Below, piece by piece: positions 31,157 to 39,504 of a stretch of 64,000 nt of DNA. The notes below the pieces were generated by a model. That model was not told where the DNA came from. It was given only the letters and a program-made list of their open reading frames with translations, and searched no databases. Position 1 is the first letter of the stretch, and every line of letters starts with the position of its first letter. The DNA comes from Streptomyces sp. NBC_01454 (GTDB taxonomy: Bacteria > Actinomycetota > Actinomycetes > Streptomycetales > Streptomycetaceae): NCBI RefSeq assembly GCF_036227565.1, contig NZ_CP109460.1, forward strand, positions 4,774,001 through 4,838,000, given 5' to 3'. A program made the position numbers and the translations under genes.

Positions 31157-33256
31157 ATGAGTGAGCTGATCACCGGGGAACTGGTCGACCTCGACCTGTC
31201 CGCCGAAACGAAGGACGCCGCCGCGCGGTCCCTGGCCGAACGGATGGTCGCCGCCGGCCGGGTCACCGACCTGGCGGGCTTCCTCGCCGATGTGGCCACA
31301 CGCGAGGCCCAGATGCCGACGGGGCTGGACGGCGGGATCGGCATTCCGCACTGCCGCAGTACCCACGTCACCGAGCCGACGCTGGCCTTCGGGCGCAGCG
31401 CCGCCGGTATCGACTTCGGTGCGCCGGACGGCCCGGCCGACCTGATCTTCCTGATCGCGGCCCCGGCGGGCGGCGACGCGGACCATCTGTCGATCCTGTC
31501 GGCCCTCGCCCGGCAGCTGATGGACGAGACCTTCACCGGCGCGCTGCGCTCGGCCACCGAACCGGAGCGTACGGCGGCACTCATCCGCGGGGACGAGCCC
31601 ACGGCCGAACCGGCGGCCGAGCAGGCGGAGGCGGCACCGACGGCAGATCAGGCAGCAGCGGATCAGGAGGAAGTGGAACCGGCAGAAGTGGAACCGGCAG
31701 AAGCGGAACCGGCGGAAGCGGAACCGGCGGCGGAGACCGCGTCGACGAGCGGCGAGCCCGCCGGCCGCCCCGCCCCGGCCCCGTTCCGGATCGTCGCCGT
31801 CACCTCCTGCCCCACCGGCATCGCGCACACCTACATGGCCGCTGAGTCGCTGGAGAAGGCCGGGAAGGCCGCCGGCGTCGAGGTGGCCGTCGAGACCCAG
31901 GGCTCGGCCGGGTTCCAGCGGCTCGACCCGCAGCTGGTCGCGGCCGCGGACGGCGTGATCTTCGCGCATGACGTCGAGGTACGGGACAAGGAGCGGTTCG
32001 CCGGGAAGCCGACCGTCGACGTCGGGGTGAAGGCGGGCATCGGCCGTGCCGCCGAACTCATCGCCGAGGTGCGCCGGAAGGCCGCCCACGGCGAGGCGAG
32101 CGCCCCGGCGCGAGCCGCCGCCCCCATGGACAAGGACGCCGAAGCGGGCGACGGCTTCGCCACCCGGCTCCGTAAGTGGCTCATGACGGGCGTCAGTTAC
32201 ATGGTGCCGTTCGTCGCCGCGGGCGGGCTGCTCATCGCGCTCGCCTTCGCCCTCGGCGGCTACACGGTCAACAAGGCGCCGTCCGTCGCCGACCACTTCC
32301 TGTGGACCGAGTCCGGCAGCTGGGCGGCCCTGCTCTTCCAGATCGGCAGCGTCGCCTTCGGCTTCCTCGTCCCCGTCCTGGCCGGCTTCATCGCCTACGG
32401 CATGGCCGACCGCCCCGGCCTCGTCCCGGGCTTCGTCGGCGGGGCCATCGCGCTCACCGTCAACGCGGGCTTCCTGGGCGGGCTGATAGCCGGTCTGCTG
32501 GCGGGGGCGGTGGTGACGGCGATCCAACGGGTCCGCATCCCGGCGCCGTTGCGGGGCATCATGCCGGTGGTGGTCATCCCGCTGATCTCCTCGGCGGTCG
32601 TGGGCTTTTTGATGTTCCTGGTGGTCGGCAAGCCGATCGCCGCACTGCAGAAGGGGCTGACCGACTGGCTGTCCGGCCTCACCGGCGCCAACGCGGTCAT
32701 CCTGGGCGCGCTGCTCGGCCTGATGATGTGTTTCGACCTCGGCGGCCCGCTGAACAAGGTCGCCTACGCCTTCGCGGTCGGCGGCCTCGCCAACCCCAAC
32801 GAGGGCAGCCTGAAGGTCATGGCCGCGGTCATGGCGGCCGGAATGGTCCCGCCGCTGGCGATGGCACTGGCCACGACCGTGCGCGGCCGGCTCTTCACCA
32901 GGGCCGAGCGGGAGAACGGCAAAGCGGCCTGGGTGCTCGGCGCCTCCTTCATCACCGAGGGCGCGATCCCCTTCGCCGCCGCCGACCCGCTGCGGGTCAT
33001 CCCCTCGGCGATGGCCGGCGGCGCGATCACCGGCGCCCTCTCGATGGCCTTCGGCTGCACCCTCCGTGCCCCGCACGGCGGCATCTTCGTCGTCCCCCTG
33101 ATCGGCCAGCCGTTCCTCTACCTGCTCGCCATCGCCGCGGGCACGTGCGCCGGCACCGCCCTGGTCATCCTCCTCAAGGGCCTCCTCCGACGCCCGCACA
33201 CCCGCCCGACGGACACCCCCACCCCCGACGGCACCGGCGTGACGGTCACCGCCTGA
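31157..33256 (+). CDS. fruA: fructose-specific PTS enzyme II, domains A-B-C
   Basis: 699 residues. EIIA covers about 1-146 with phospho-His65 in GIGIPHCRS. A flexible linker (about 147-208) holds four EPAEV/EAEPA-type repeats. EIIB covers about 209-310 with phospho-Cys218 in TSCPTGIAHT. EIIC spans about 335-690 with eight or more helices starting at KWLMTGVSYMVPFVA and including the EGAIPFAAADP loop. The protein takes up fructose and phosphorylates it at C1 using HPr-phosphate; ptsH and ptsI are not in the window. AAGGGAG lies six bases before ATG 31157. A perfect terminator follows the gene. Confidence 0.95.
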   Translation: MSELITGELVDLDLSAETKDAAARSLAERMVAAGRVTDLAGFLADVATREAQMPTGLDGGIGIPHCRSTHVTEPTLAFGRSAAGIDFGAPDGPADLIFLIAAPAGGDADHLSILSALARQLMDETFTGALRSATEPERTAALIRGDEPTAEPAAEQAEAAPTADQAAADQEEVEPAEVEPAEAEPAEAEPAAETASTSGEPAGRPAPAPFRIVAVTSCPTGIAHTYMAAESLEKAGKAAGVEVAVETQGSAGFQRLDPQLVAAADGVIFAHDVEVRDKERFAGKPTVDVGVKAGIGRAAELIAEVRRKAAHGEASAPARAAAPMDKDAEAGDGFATRLRKWLMTGVSYMVPFVAAGGLLIALAFALGGYTVNKAPSVADHFLWTESGSWAALLFQIGSVAFGFLVPVLAGFIAYGMADRPGLVPGFVGGAIALTVNAGFLGGLIAGLLAGAVVTAIQRVRIPAPLRGIMPVVVIPLISSAVVGFLMFLVVGKPIAALQKGLTDWLSGLTGANAVILGALLGLMMCFDLGGPLNKVAYAFAVGGLANPNEGSLKVMAAVMAAGMVPPLAMALATTVRGRLFTRAERENGKAAWVLGASFITEGAIPFAAADPLRVIPSAMAGGAITGALSMAFGCTLRAPHGGIFVVPLIGQPFLYLLAIAAGTCAGTALVILLKGLLRRPHTRPTDTPTPDGTGVTVTA
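31670..31729 (+). repeat. 15-bp tandem repeats in the FruA linker
   Basis: Four in-frame 15-base units encode EVEPA, EVEPA, EAEPA, EAEPA; each neighbouring pair is identical at DNA level. They lie between EIIA and EIIB and probably vary the linker length. Confidence 0.9.
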
Positions 33257-33275
33257 CCCCCGCTTCCCGGGAACG

Positions 33276-33320
33276 TGCCGGGGCCCGCACCGCGAGGACA
33301 GGACGGTGCGGGCCCCGGCA
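33276..33320 (+). terminator. fru operon terminator
   Basis: A perfect 17-base inverted repeat (TGCCGGGGCCCGCACCG and its complement) with an 11-base loop, 20 bases after the fruA stop. Confidence 0.85.
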
Positions 33321-33468
33321 TGCCGCGTCCGGTACGGGCGGCGGGTCTCGCGCCCGGCCCTCACCTGGGCAGGTGTCGGCTGTTATCCGCTGGCCGTCGC
33401 CCTGTGTCTGCTCCTGCGGGATGTGCTCTGACGGGTGCGAAGAACGACGAAGGGCGGGAGAACGACGA

Positions 33469-33510
33469 AAGGCGGTGGCCGGCCCCCCCAGGGGAGCCGG
33501 CCACCGCCTT
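33469..33510 (-). terminator. L,D-transpeptidase gene terminator
   Basis: A perfect 15-base inverted repeat (AAGGCGGTGGCCGGC / GCCGGCCACCGCCTT) with a 12-base loop, 26 bases downstream of the minus-strand transpeptidase stop. Confidence 0.85.
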
Positions 33511-33535
33511 CAGCTGTCCGCCGCAGACGCCGCCG

Positions 33536-34867
33536 TCAGGCCGCGCTGCCCGCCTGCCACTCGGACCACGACATGTTCCAGCCGTTGAGGCCGTTGTCCG
33601 GCTTGACGGTCTGGTCCTTCGAGTTCTTGACGATGACGACGTCGCCGATCAGCGACTCGTTGAAGAACCACTTGCCCGGGGTGTCACCGCCGCCGCCCTT
33701 CTGGTCGCGCAGACCGACGCAGCCGTGGCTGGTGCCGGAGTTGCCGAACACCGACGAGGCGCCCCAGTAGTTGCCGTGGATGAAGGTGCCGGAGGCCGAC
33801 AGCCGCATGGCGTGCGGGACGTCAGGGATGTCGTACTCGCCCTTGCCGTCGTCGTTCTTGAAGCCGACGGTCGAGCCGTCCATCCGGGTCTGCTCGAACT
33901 TCTCCGAGATCACCATCTGGCCGTTGTAGGTCGGGTGCTCGGGGCTGCCGCCGGAGATCGGGATGGTCTTGTAGGTCTTGCCGTCCCGCTTGACCGTCAT
34001 CTGCTGGGTGTTCATGTCGACCGTGGAGACCTGCGAGCGCCCGATGGTGAAGGACACCGTCTTGGACTGGACGCCGGAGATGCCCTGGCCGCCCTTGACC
34101 CCGTCCAGGTCGATCTTCATGGTGACCTTGGAGCCGGCCTTCCAGTAGTCCTGCGGCCGGAAGTCCAGGCGCTGGGCGCCGAACCAGTGGCCGACGACCT
34201 TCTGGCCGCTGCTGGAGGTCACCGTGATGTGGGACTGGACGTCCTTCTTGTTGGTGATCGCCTTGTCGAAGTTGAACGACACCGGCATGCCGACGCCGAC
34301 GGTCTTGCCGTCGTCGGGGGTGTAGGAGCCGATGAAGCTGTTGGCGTTGGAGACCGTCGTGAAGGAGGAGTTCTCGGTGGCGGCCCGGCCCTTGGAGTCC
34401 TTGGCCTTCGCCACGATCCGGTACTTGGTGCCGCGCTCCAGCTGCACGCCCGGCTTCCAGGACGAGCCGTCGGGCGATATGGCACCGGCGACGTCCTTGC
34501 CGGCCGGGTCGGTGAGCTTCACCTCGGTCAACTTGCCGCCGGTGACCTTCACCCCGGTGTCGTTGATGCTGGCGTTGGTGGCGCCGTCGTCCGACGAGAC
34601 CTTGATCTTGGCGTCGGAGGCGTTCTTGGCGGCCGCGGCGTCGGCGGCGGCCTGGCCGTTCTTGCCGTCGTCATTGCCCCCGGCCGAGGCGTCCCCACCA
34701 CAGGCGGACAGGGACAGCGCACCCGCCGCGAACAGGGCCGTCACGGCGAGCGTGCGGCGCATCCGGCGGTGCCGGTGCGGCGTACCGGGCGCCGGCTGCT
34801 CGTCCGACAGGAGCAGCTGGTGCGGGGTGCGGGACCGAGCGGGCGCGGGGTTGTCCGGCGTTGTCAC
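33536..34867 (-). CDS. lipoprotein L,D-transpeptidase with Ig-like domains
   Basis: 443 residues from GTG 34867, which has GGAG six bases upstream; ATG 34879 gives four more. After a long basic start comes the signal LAVTALFAAGALSLSAC, with lipobox cysteine about 56. A lysine/alanine-rich linker and two beta-sandwich (Ig-like) domains follow. The YkuD catalytic domain ends in FIHGNYWG and the active-site motif SHGCVGL with His381 and Cys383. Such enzymes form 3-3 cross-links in peptidoglycan outside the membrane, as LdtMt2 does in mycobacteria. All catalytic residues are present. It is transcribed alone, with its own terminator. Confidence 0.93.
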   Translation of the reverse strand: MTTPDNPAPARSRTPHQLLLSDEQPAPGTPHRHRRMRRTLAVTALFAAGALSLSACGGDASAGGNDDGKNGQAAADAAAAKNASDAKIKVSSDDGATNASINDTGVKVTGGKLTEVKLTDPAGKDVAGAISPDGSSWKPGVQLERGTKYRIVAKAKDSKGRAATENSSFTTVSNANSFIGSYTPDDGKTVGVGMPVSFNFDKAITNKKDVQSHITVTSSSGQKVVGHWFGAQRLDFRPQDYWKAGSKVTMKIDLDGVKGGQGISGVQSKTVSFTIGRSQVSTVDMNTQQMTVKRDGKTYKTIPISGGSPEHPTYNGQMVISEKFEQTRMDGSTVGFKNDDGKGEYDIPDVPHAMRLSASGTFIHGNYWGASSVFGNSGTSHGCVGLRDQKGGGGDTPGKWFFNESLIGDVVIVKNSKDQTVKPDNGLNGWNMSWSEWQAGSAA

Positions 34868-34961
34868 GAGCTGCTCCATACAGGGGGGGTTGTGGTTCCG
34901 TGCTGATAAACAGCACGAGTGGGCGGATTCGGTTGCGGGTGCGGCCCGCTTGTGAGGAAGA

Positions 34962-36242
34962 TCACGTGCGTGGCGGTAGGGGGTGGTCGGCCGACCCTGA
35001 GAGCCAGGTTCGCAGCGCCGGGCCGTGTTCGTCCAGGCGGGGTGGAGCGAAGGGTTGGGTCACCGGAGTCCCCGAGAGGCGGAGAGGGCTGGTGACTTGG
35101 GGGATCCGGCCCTCGCCCACCGGGGTCACCGGATCGAGCCCGAGCCGCGTGGCCAACGCCAGCGCCCCGGAGAGGGTGTTGACCGGGCCGCAGGGGACCG
35201 ACGCCGCGGACAGTCGCTCGGACCAGCCCTGCGGCGTGTCGGCAGCCAGTAGGTTTTCGAGTGCTTTGATGAGTTCTGTACGGTTTTGTACGCGATCTTG
35301 ATTGCGGACGAACCGGATGTCATCGGCCAGCTCCGGTGCGCCCAGCGTCTGCGTCAGCGCCCGGAATTGCCGGTCGTTGCCCGCCGCCACCGCGAGCGGT
35401 TCCCCGTCCCGGCAGGCCAGCGTCTCGTACGGGGCGATGCTCGGATGGCGGTTGCCCATGGGGCCCGGATCGCGGCCGGTGGCCAGGTGGCCGGACGCCT
35501 GATTGACCAGCGAACCCAGCAGCGATGAGAGCAGATTCACTTCCAGCAGCTGGCCCTCCCCGGTGCGGTCGCGGTGCCGCAGCGCCGCCAGGATGCCGGT
35601 GGTGGCGTCCTTCGCGGTCAGCACGTCCACCAGCGCGACGCCGGTCTTCAGGGGCGTCCCGCCGGGCTCGCCGGTGAGGCTCATCAGCCCGCCGACGGCC
35701 TGGACGACGAAGTCGTAGCCGGGCAGCAGGGCACCCGGGCCGGCGCCGAAGCCGGTGATGGTGCAGTGCACCAGGCCGGGGTTGGCGGCCCGGGTGGCGG
35801 TGTGGTCCAGGCCGTAACGGGCGAGCGAGCCGGGGCGGAAGTTCTCGATCAGTACGTCGGCCCGCCGGGCCAACTCGCGGGCCGCGGCCGCGTCGTCCGG
35901 ATCGCCCAGGTCCAGGGCCAGGCCGCGCTTGGAGCGGTTCGCGGCGTCGAAATACGCCGCGGTGCCGTGCTGCCGCGGGCCGCTGCCGTCCGGCTCCGGG
36001 CCCTCGGGGCCGGGGGCGAACGGCGGGCCCCAGGCGCGGGTGTCGTCGCCGGTGCCCGGCCGCTCCACCTTGATCACCTCGGCGCCGAGGTCGGCCAGCG
36101 TCGCGGCGGCCAGCGGCCCGGCCAGCACCCGGCTGAAGTCCGCGACGAGGATGCCCTCCAGGGCGCGGGCGGGCGGCTCACCGGGCGGGCCGGCGGCAGG
36201 GGATGGCGAGGCGGCGGCGGGCGGCCGGGGTGGCTGCGGCAC
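34962..36242 (-). CDS. CaiB/BaiF family III CoA-transferase
   Basis: 426 residues from GTG 36242, with GAGGAG eight bases before. Family III CoA transferases move CoA between carboxylic acids through an aspartyl-CoA intermediate. Visible signatures are VADFSRVLAGPLAAATLADLGAEVI split at the family start, KVERPGTGDDTR, RSKRGLALDL, DVLIENFRPGSL and the catalytic-aspartate region VALVDVLTAKDATTGILAAL. The N-terminal 25 residues are proline/alanine-rich and extra. No acyl-CoA dehydrogenase or racemase is adjacent, so the substrate is unclear. It is divergent from the small protein gene behind the DosR-like box. Confidence 0.9.
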   Translation of the reverse strand: MPQPPRPPAAASPSPAAGPPGEPPARALEGILVADFSRVLAGPLAAATLADLGAEVIKVERPGTGDDTRAWGPPFAPGPEGPEPDGSGPRQHGTAAYFDAANRSKRGLALDLGDPDDAAAARELARRADVLIENFRPGSLARYGLDHTATRAANPGLVHCTITGFGAGPGALLPGYDFVVQAVGGLMSLTGEPGGTPLKTGVALVDVLTAKDATTGILAALRHRDRTGEGQLLEVNLLSSLLGSLVNQASGHLATGRDPGPMGNRHPSIAPYETLACRDGEPLAVAAGNDRQFRALTQTLGAPELADDIRFVRNQDRVQNRTELIKALENLLAADTPQGWSERLSAASVPCGPVNTLSGALALATRLGLDPVTPVGEGRIPQVTSPLRLSGTPVTQPFAPPRLDEHGPALRTWLSGSADHPLPPRT

Positions 36243-36419
36243 GGGGCGTTCTCCTCACGTCGCGGACGGGTGCCGCCATCGTCCGGGACGATTTTCGCCG
36301 GGGGGAAGGCTCCGGCTTGTCCAACGGCGTGGGACGGCACCTGCCAGGGTGGCGACCCGGGCCACCGCAGGAAGGTGTCGAGCCGGAAATGTAGCGAAAT
36401 GCCATAGGAGATGCGTCAC

Positions 36420-36439
36420 TTCAGGACTTAAGTCCCAAG
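36420..36439 (+). promoter_or_regulatory. DosR/OsdR-like dormancy box
   Basis: TTCAGGACTTAAGTCCCAAG contains the perfect 12-base palindrome GGACTTAAGTCC and agrees at 17 of 20 positions with the mycobacterial DosR consensus TTSGGGACTWWAGTCCCSAA. A second half-site AAGTCCTGA lies at 36452-36460. It ends 74 bases before the start codon of the downstream small gene. Confidence 0.6.
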
Positions 36440-36513
36440 ATCCCCTGTCGAAAGTCCTGAGGCGTGGTGTCTACTGGCGTGAGCCCAGCGCCTCATCCGT
36501 CCGGGAGGACCGC

Positions 36514-36843
36514 ATGCTCCCCGTCTCGATTGTGCAGCAGATCGGCCTCGGCGTGCTCTTCGCACTGGCCGTCGTCTGGACCGCCGGGCTGATCAGAATG
36601 CTGCGCCGGGGCCGGTACGAGGCGGCCATGTGGCGCGACCAGCAGGAGATGCGGACCCGCTACGCGCCGCGGGGGCGTTCCGCGTGGCCGGGACCGGACG
36701 CCCTGCCCGGCCGCCCGGAGCTGCTCGGTGCGGTGCCGCGGCAGACCGGTCCGGCCGGTCCGCCGTCGGAGTGCGTGGAGCTGAGCGAGGCCGAGCGCAC
36801 CGCGTTCGAGGGGCTCGTCCGGCAGTTGACCAGCCCCAGTTGA
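36514..36843 (+). CDS. small membrane-anchored protein, possibly hypoxia/dormancy induced
   Basis: 109 residues from ATG 36514, with GGGAGG six bases upstream. One N-terminal helix (about 5-28, QQIGLGVLFALAVVWTAGLI) is followed by an arginine-rich juxtamembrane segment and a proline-rich cytoplasmic tail ending in a short helix (SEAERTAFEGLVRQL). I do not recognise the family. Its upstream region carries a strong DosR-like box, so expression may rise under oxygen limitation or nitric oxide through a DosR/OsdR-type response regulator. The function is unknown. Confidence 0.6.
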   Translation: MLPVSIVQQIGLGVLFALAVVWTAGLIRMLRRGRYEAAMWRDQQEMRTRYAPRGRSAWPGPDALPGRPELLGAVPRQTGPAGPPSECVELSEAERTAFEGLVRQLTSPS

Positions 36844-36873
36844 GGCGGCGGCCGGCCGGGCGCACCGGGCGGC

Positions 36874-37497
36874 TCAGCGGCCCGGGCCCAGCCTCAGCAG
36901 GGCCAGCGCGGTCAGCATCTGCACCGATACGGCGGCCGTCGACTTCCACGTCGACAGATGGTGCTGGCCCCGTATGAGCAGGACCGCCAGAAGGTAGCCG
37001 AAGCCCCAGGTGGTCCAGGTCGCGGCCTGCACGAAGGTGGCGTCGGTCGGCAGCCAGGCGGCGATCGCCAGCCGCGGCAGATCCGTCACCCAGAACAGGA
37101 CGATGAACAGGCTCGCGGTCGGCGCGAAGCGGCCTATGCCGCCGAGCGTGCGGGCGATGGCGTGGGCGACCGCGCCCAGGGCGAGGCTGGCGGTGAGCAC
37201 CCCCGCCTCGGCCAGCCCGACGAGTTGCAGCGCCGCGGTCCGGTCGGCGGCCCACTGGGTGTGGAAGGCGTCCATCGACACCACCCCGATGCCGCCGCTG
37301 ATCAGCGACAGCAGCACCGCCGCGCTCCAGGCGCTGCGGTCCCGTGCCTCGTCCAGCACCTCCACCGGCCGGTACCACAGCCCGAATATCAGCCGGTGCC
37401 ACCACAGTCGGCGGCGTGGTGCGGGTGCACGGGGAGCCGGCTGGACGAGCGTGGGCGGCGGGTGCTGGGGAGAGGGGGAGGGGGGTGGTGCGGGCAT
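36874..37497 (-). CDS. Yip1-domain-like membrane protein
   Basis: 207 residues from ATG 37497. A proline-rich start of about 30 residues is followed by LIFGLWYRPVEVLDEARDRS, then five hydrophobic segments spread from about 52 to 200. The short amphipathic lead followed by about five helices resembles the Yip1 family, which in bacteria has no established role. There is no signal peptide. It is divergent from the VIT-family gene with 85 bases between, so the two may share regulation. Confidence 0.65.
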   Translation of the reverse strand: MPAPPPSPSPQHPPPTLVQPAPRAPAPRRRLWWHRLIFGLWYRPVEVLDEARDRSAWSAAVLLSLISGGIGVVSMDAFHTQWAADRTAALQLVGLAEAGVLTASLALGAVAHAIARTLGGIGRFAPTASLFIVLFWVTDLPRLAIAAWLPTDATFVQAATWTTWGFGYLLAVLLIRGQHHLSTWKSTAAVSVQMLTALALLRLGPGR

Positions 37498-37582
37498 AAA
37501 GCCGTTTCTACCACCGGCCAATTCGCGGTGGCGCGGGGGCGTCGGGCGCGACCACGGCCGGTGCGGATGAGAGGCTCGGCCG

Positions 37583-38299
37583 GTGACTGTGCAGACACCG
37601 GAGCACGACGAGGCGCACGGCGGCGGACTCGGCAGCCGGCTCAACTGGCTGCGGGCCGCGGTCCTCGGCGCCAACGACGGCATCGTGTCCACCGCCGGAC
37701 TGGTCGTCGGGGTCGCCGGCGCCACCGACGCACGGGCCGCGCTGCTGACGGCGGGGCTGGCGGGGCTGCTGGCCGGGTCCATGTCGATGGCGGCCGGCGA
37801 GTACGTCTCGGTCTCCACCCAGCGGGACTCGGAGAAGGCCGCGCTGGCGATGGAGAAGCGGGAGCTGGCGACCGAGCCGCAGGCCGAACTCACCGAGCTG
37901 ACGGAGATGCTGGAGGACAAGGGACTGGACGGCCGGCTGGCCCGGGAGGTCGCCGAGCAGCTCACCGAGCACGACGCGCTGCGGGCCCATGCCGAGGTGG
38001 AGCTGGGCATCGACCCCGACGAGCTGACCAACCCCTGGCATGCGGCGGGGGCGAGCTTCCTCGCGTTCACGGTGGGGGCGCTGCTGCCGCTGCTGGCGAT
38101 CGTGCTGCCGCCCACCGGACAACGGCTGTGGATCGCGGTGCTCGCGGTGCTGGCGGCGCTGGCACTGTGCGGCTGGAGCAGCGCCCGGCTGGGCGCCGCA
38201 CCGGTGCGCCGCGCGATCCTGCGCAACGTCGCGGGCGGCGCGCTGGCGATGGGTGTGACGTACGCGGCGGGGTCGGTGCTGGGGGCCGTGGGCGTGTGA
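37583..38299 (+). CDS. VIT1/CCC1-family transporter
   Basis: 238 residues from GTG 37583. The family signature is LRAAVLGANDGIVSTAGLVVGVAGA at the first helix, with the second helix motif GSMSMAAGEYVSVSTQRD. A charged cytoplasmic domain between helices 2 and 3 (about 90-145, rich in glutamate) forms the metal-binding section in VIT1-type iron transporters; several glutamates are kept here (EKRELATEPQAEL, ELTEMLEDKG). Three more helices complete the protein. It likely moves Fe2+ or Mn2+ out of the cytoplasm with proton exchange. No iron-box is visible upstream. Confidence 0.88.
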   Translation: MTVQTPEHDEAHGGGLGSRLNWLRAAVLGANDGIVSTAGLVVGVAGATDARAALLTAGLAGLLAGSMSMAAGEYVSVSTQRDSEKAALAMEKRELATEPQAELTELTEMLEDKGLDGRLAREVAEQLTEHDALRAHAEVELGIDPDELTNPWHAAGASFLAFTVGALLPLLAIVLPPTGQRLWIAVLAVLAALALCGWSSARLGAAPVRRAILRNVAGGALAMGVTYAAGSVLGAVGV

Positions 38300-38390
38300 C
38301 CGGCCGCGGTGTGCCGTGGTGGCGCGGTCCGCGGCGGACGGTCCCGGAGCCGGTCCGCCTCACCGGTACGAGTGAGCGGGCGAGGCCGGC

Positions 38391-39386
38391 TCAGTCCGCC
38401 CCGTAGAGGTCGCGGTAGGACGGGAAGAGGCCGCCGGGGCCGTCCACCGTCTCCGCCGCCAGGGCGCCCCGGACCACGGCCCGGGTGACCACGTCCGCGC
38501 CGGCGGAGAGGATCTCGTTCAGCGCCCCGGCCTCCGCGTGGATGCCGAAGGCGGCGTCGGTGAGGGCCTCTTCGGGCACGAGCGGGCGGGCGGCGGTGGA
38601 CAGGGTGAAGACGGTGTCGCCGTCGGACAGCAGATGGACGGGGCGGATGGCGCGGGCCAGCCCGTCGTGCGCGGTGCCGGCGAGTTTGTGTGCCTGGGCG
38701 CGGGTGAGGGCGGCGTCGGTGGCGACCACCACCAGGGTGGTGTTGAGGGGCGGGCGGACGGACGCGGCCGAACGGGCCCGGGACCTCTCCGTGGCCTCGG
38801 CCAGCCGGCGCAGCGCGGCCGCGTGCACCCCGGGGGCGGGCAGGGCGGTGCCGCCCTCGTACAGCCGGCCGTAGAGGGCGCCGGTGCGGGGGTCGGCGAC
38901 GGAGCCCGCGGCATTGACGGCGGCCAGCGCGGCGACGGTGGTGCCCGACGGGAGGACCGCGCTCGCGGTGCCGATGCCGCCCTTGAGGCCGCCGGCCACC
39001 GCGCCCGTGCCGGCGCCCGTGTTGCCCTCGACCACCGGGCCGCCCGGCGCGGTGACCGCCGCGGCCGTGACCGCCGCCCGGCCCAGCGCGGCGTCCGGAC
39101 GGGCCCGCCAGTCGCCGCCGCGCCCGAGGTCGAACAGGGCCGCGGCCGGCACGACCGGGACGACCTGGGCGGGGTCGGGCCCCACGCGGAAGCCGCGGCC
39201 CTGTTCCTCCAGCCAGGCGACGACACCCGACGCCGCGTCAAGACCGAAGGCGCTGCCGCCGGTCAGGACGACCGCCTCGATGCGCTGGACGAGGTTGCGC
39301 GGGTCCAGCGCGTCGGTCTCCCGGGTGCCGGGCCCGCCGCCGCGTACCTCCACGGCCGCGACGGCGCCGCCGTCGGGAGCCAGCAC
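38391..39386 (-). CDS. P1-family peptidase (DmpA/BapA-like) with no canonical full-length start
   Basis: 331 residues are readable from GTG 39386. P1 peptidases are self-cleaving N-terminal-nucleophile hydrolases of the DmpA type. Family motifs are GGGPGTRETDALDP (17-30), VLTGGSAFGLDAASG (40-54), GNTGAGTGA (121-129) and the processing site PLNTTLVV with Thr216/Thr217 as nucleophile candidates. The conserved family start DALTDVLGLRVGHAQ is encoded in frame upstream, to about 39466, but that segment lacks ATG, GTG or TTG before the next stop. Only ATT (39512) or CTG could initiate there. Either a rare start is used, or a small error removed the real one. It follows the L,D-transpeptidase gene on the same strand. 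Confidence 0.8.
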   Translation of the reverse strand: MLAPDGGAVAAVEVRGGGPGTRETDALDPRNLVQRIEAVVLTGGSAFGLDAASGVVAWLEEQGRGFRVGPDPAQVVPVVPAAALFDLGRGGDWRARPDAALGRAAVTAAAVTAPGGPVVEGNTGAGTGAVAGGLKGGIGTASAVLPSGTTVAALAAVNAAGSVADPRTGALYGRLYEGGTALPAPGVHAAALRRLAEATERSRARSAASVRPPLNTTLVVVATDAALTRAQAHKLAGTAHDGLARAIRPVHLLSDGDTVFTLSTAARPLVPEEALTDAAFGIHAEAGALNEILSAGADVVTRAVVRGALAAETVDGPGGLFPSYRDLYGAD

Positions 39387-39504
39387 GACGGTGGTGCCGC
39401 TCAGGTGCCCGTCGCCGGTCCGCTGGGCGTGGCCGACCCGGAGGCCGAGGACGTCGGTCAGGGCGTCCTGCGGCCCCGCGGGGTGCGGCGCGCCCGGTGG
39501 CTGC

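Noticed and set aside
36493..38406. Overlapping long frames on both strands around the Yip1-like and VIT-family genes
   Set aside because: They are antisense or frame shadows of the called membrane proteins, rich in arginine and alanine, without domains.
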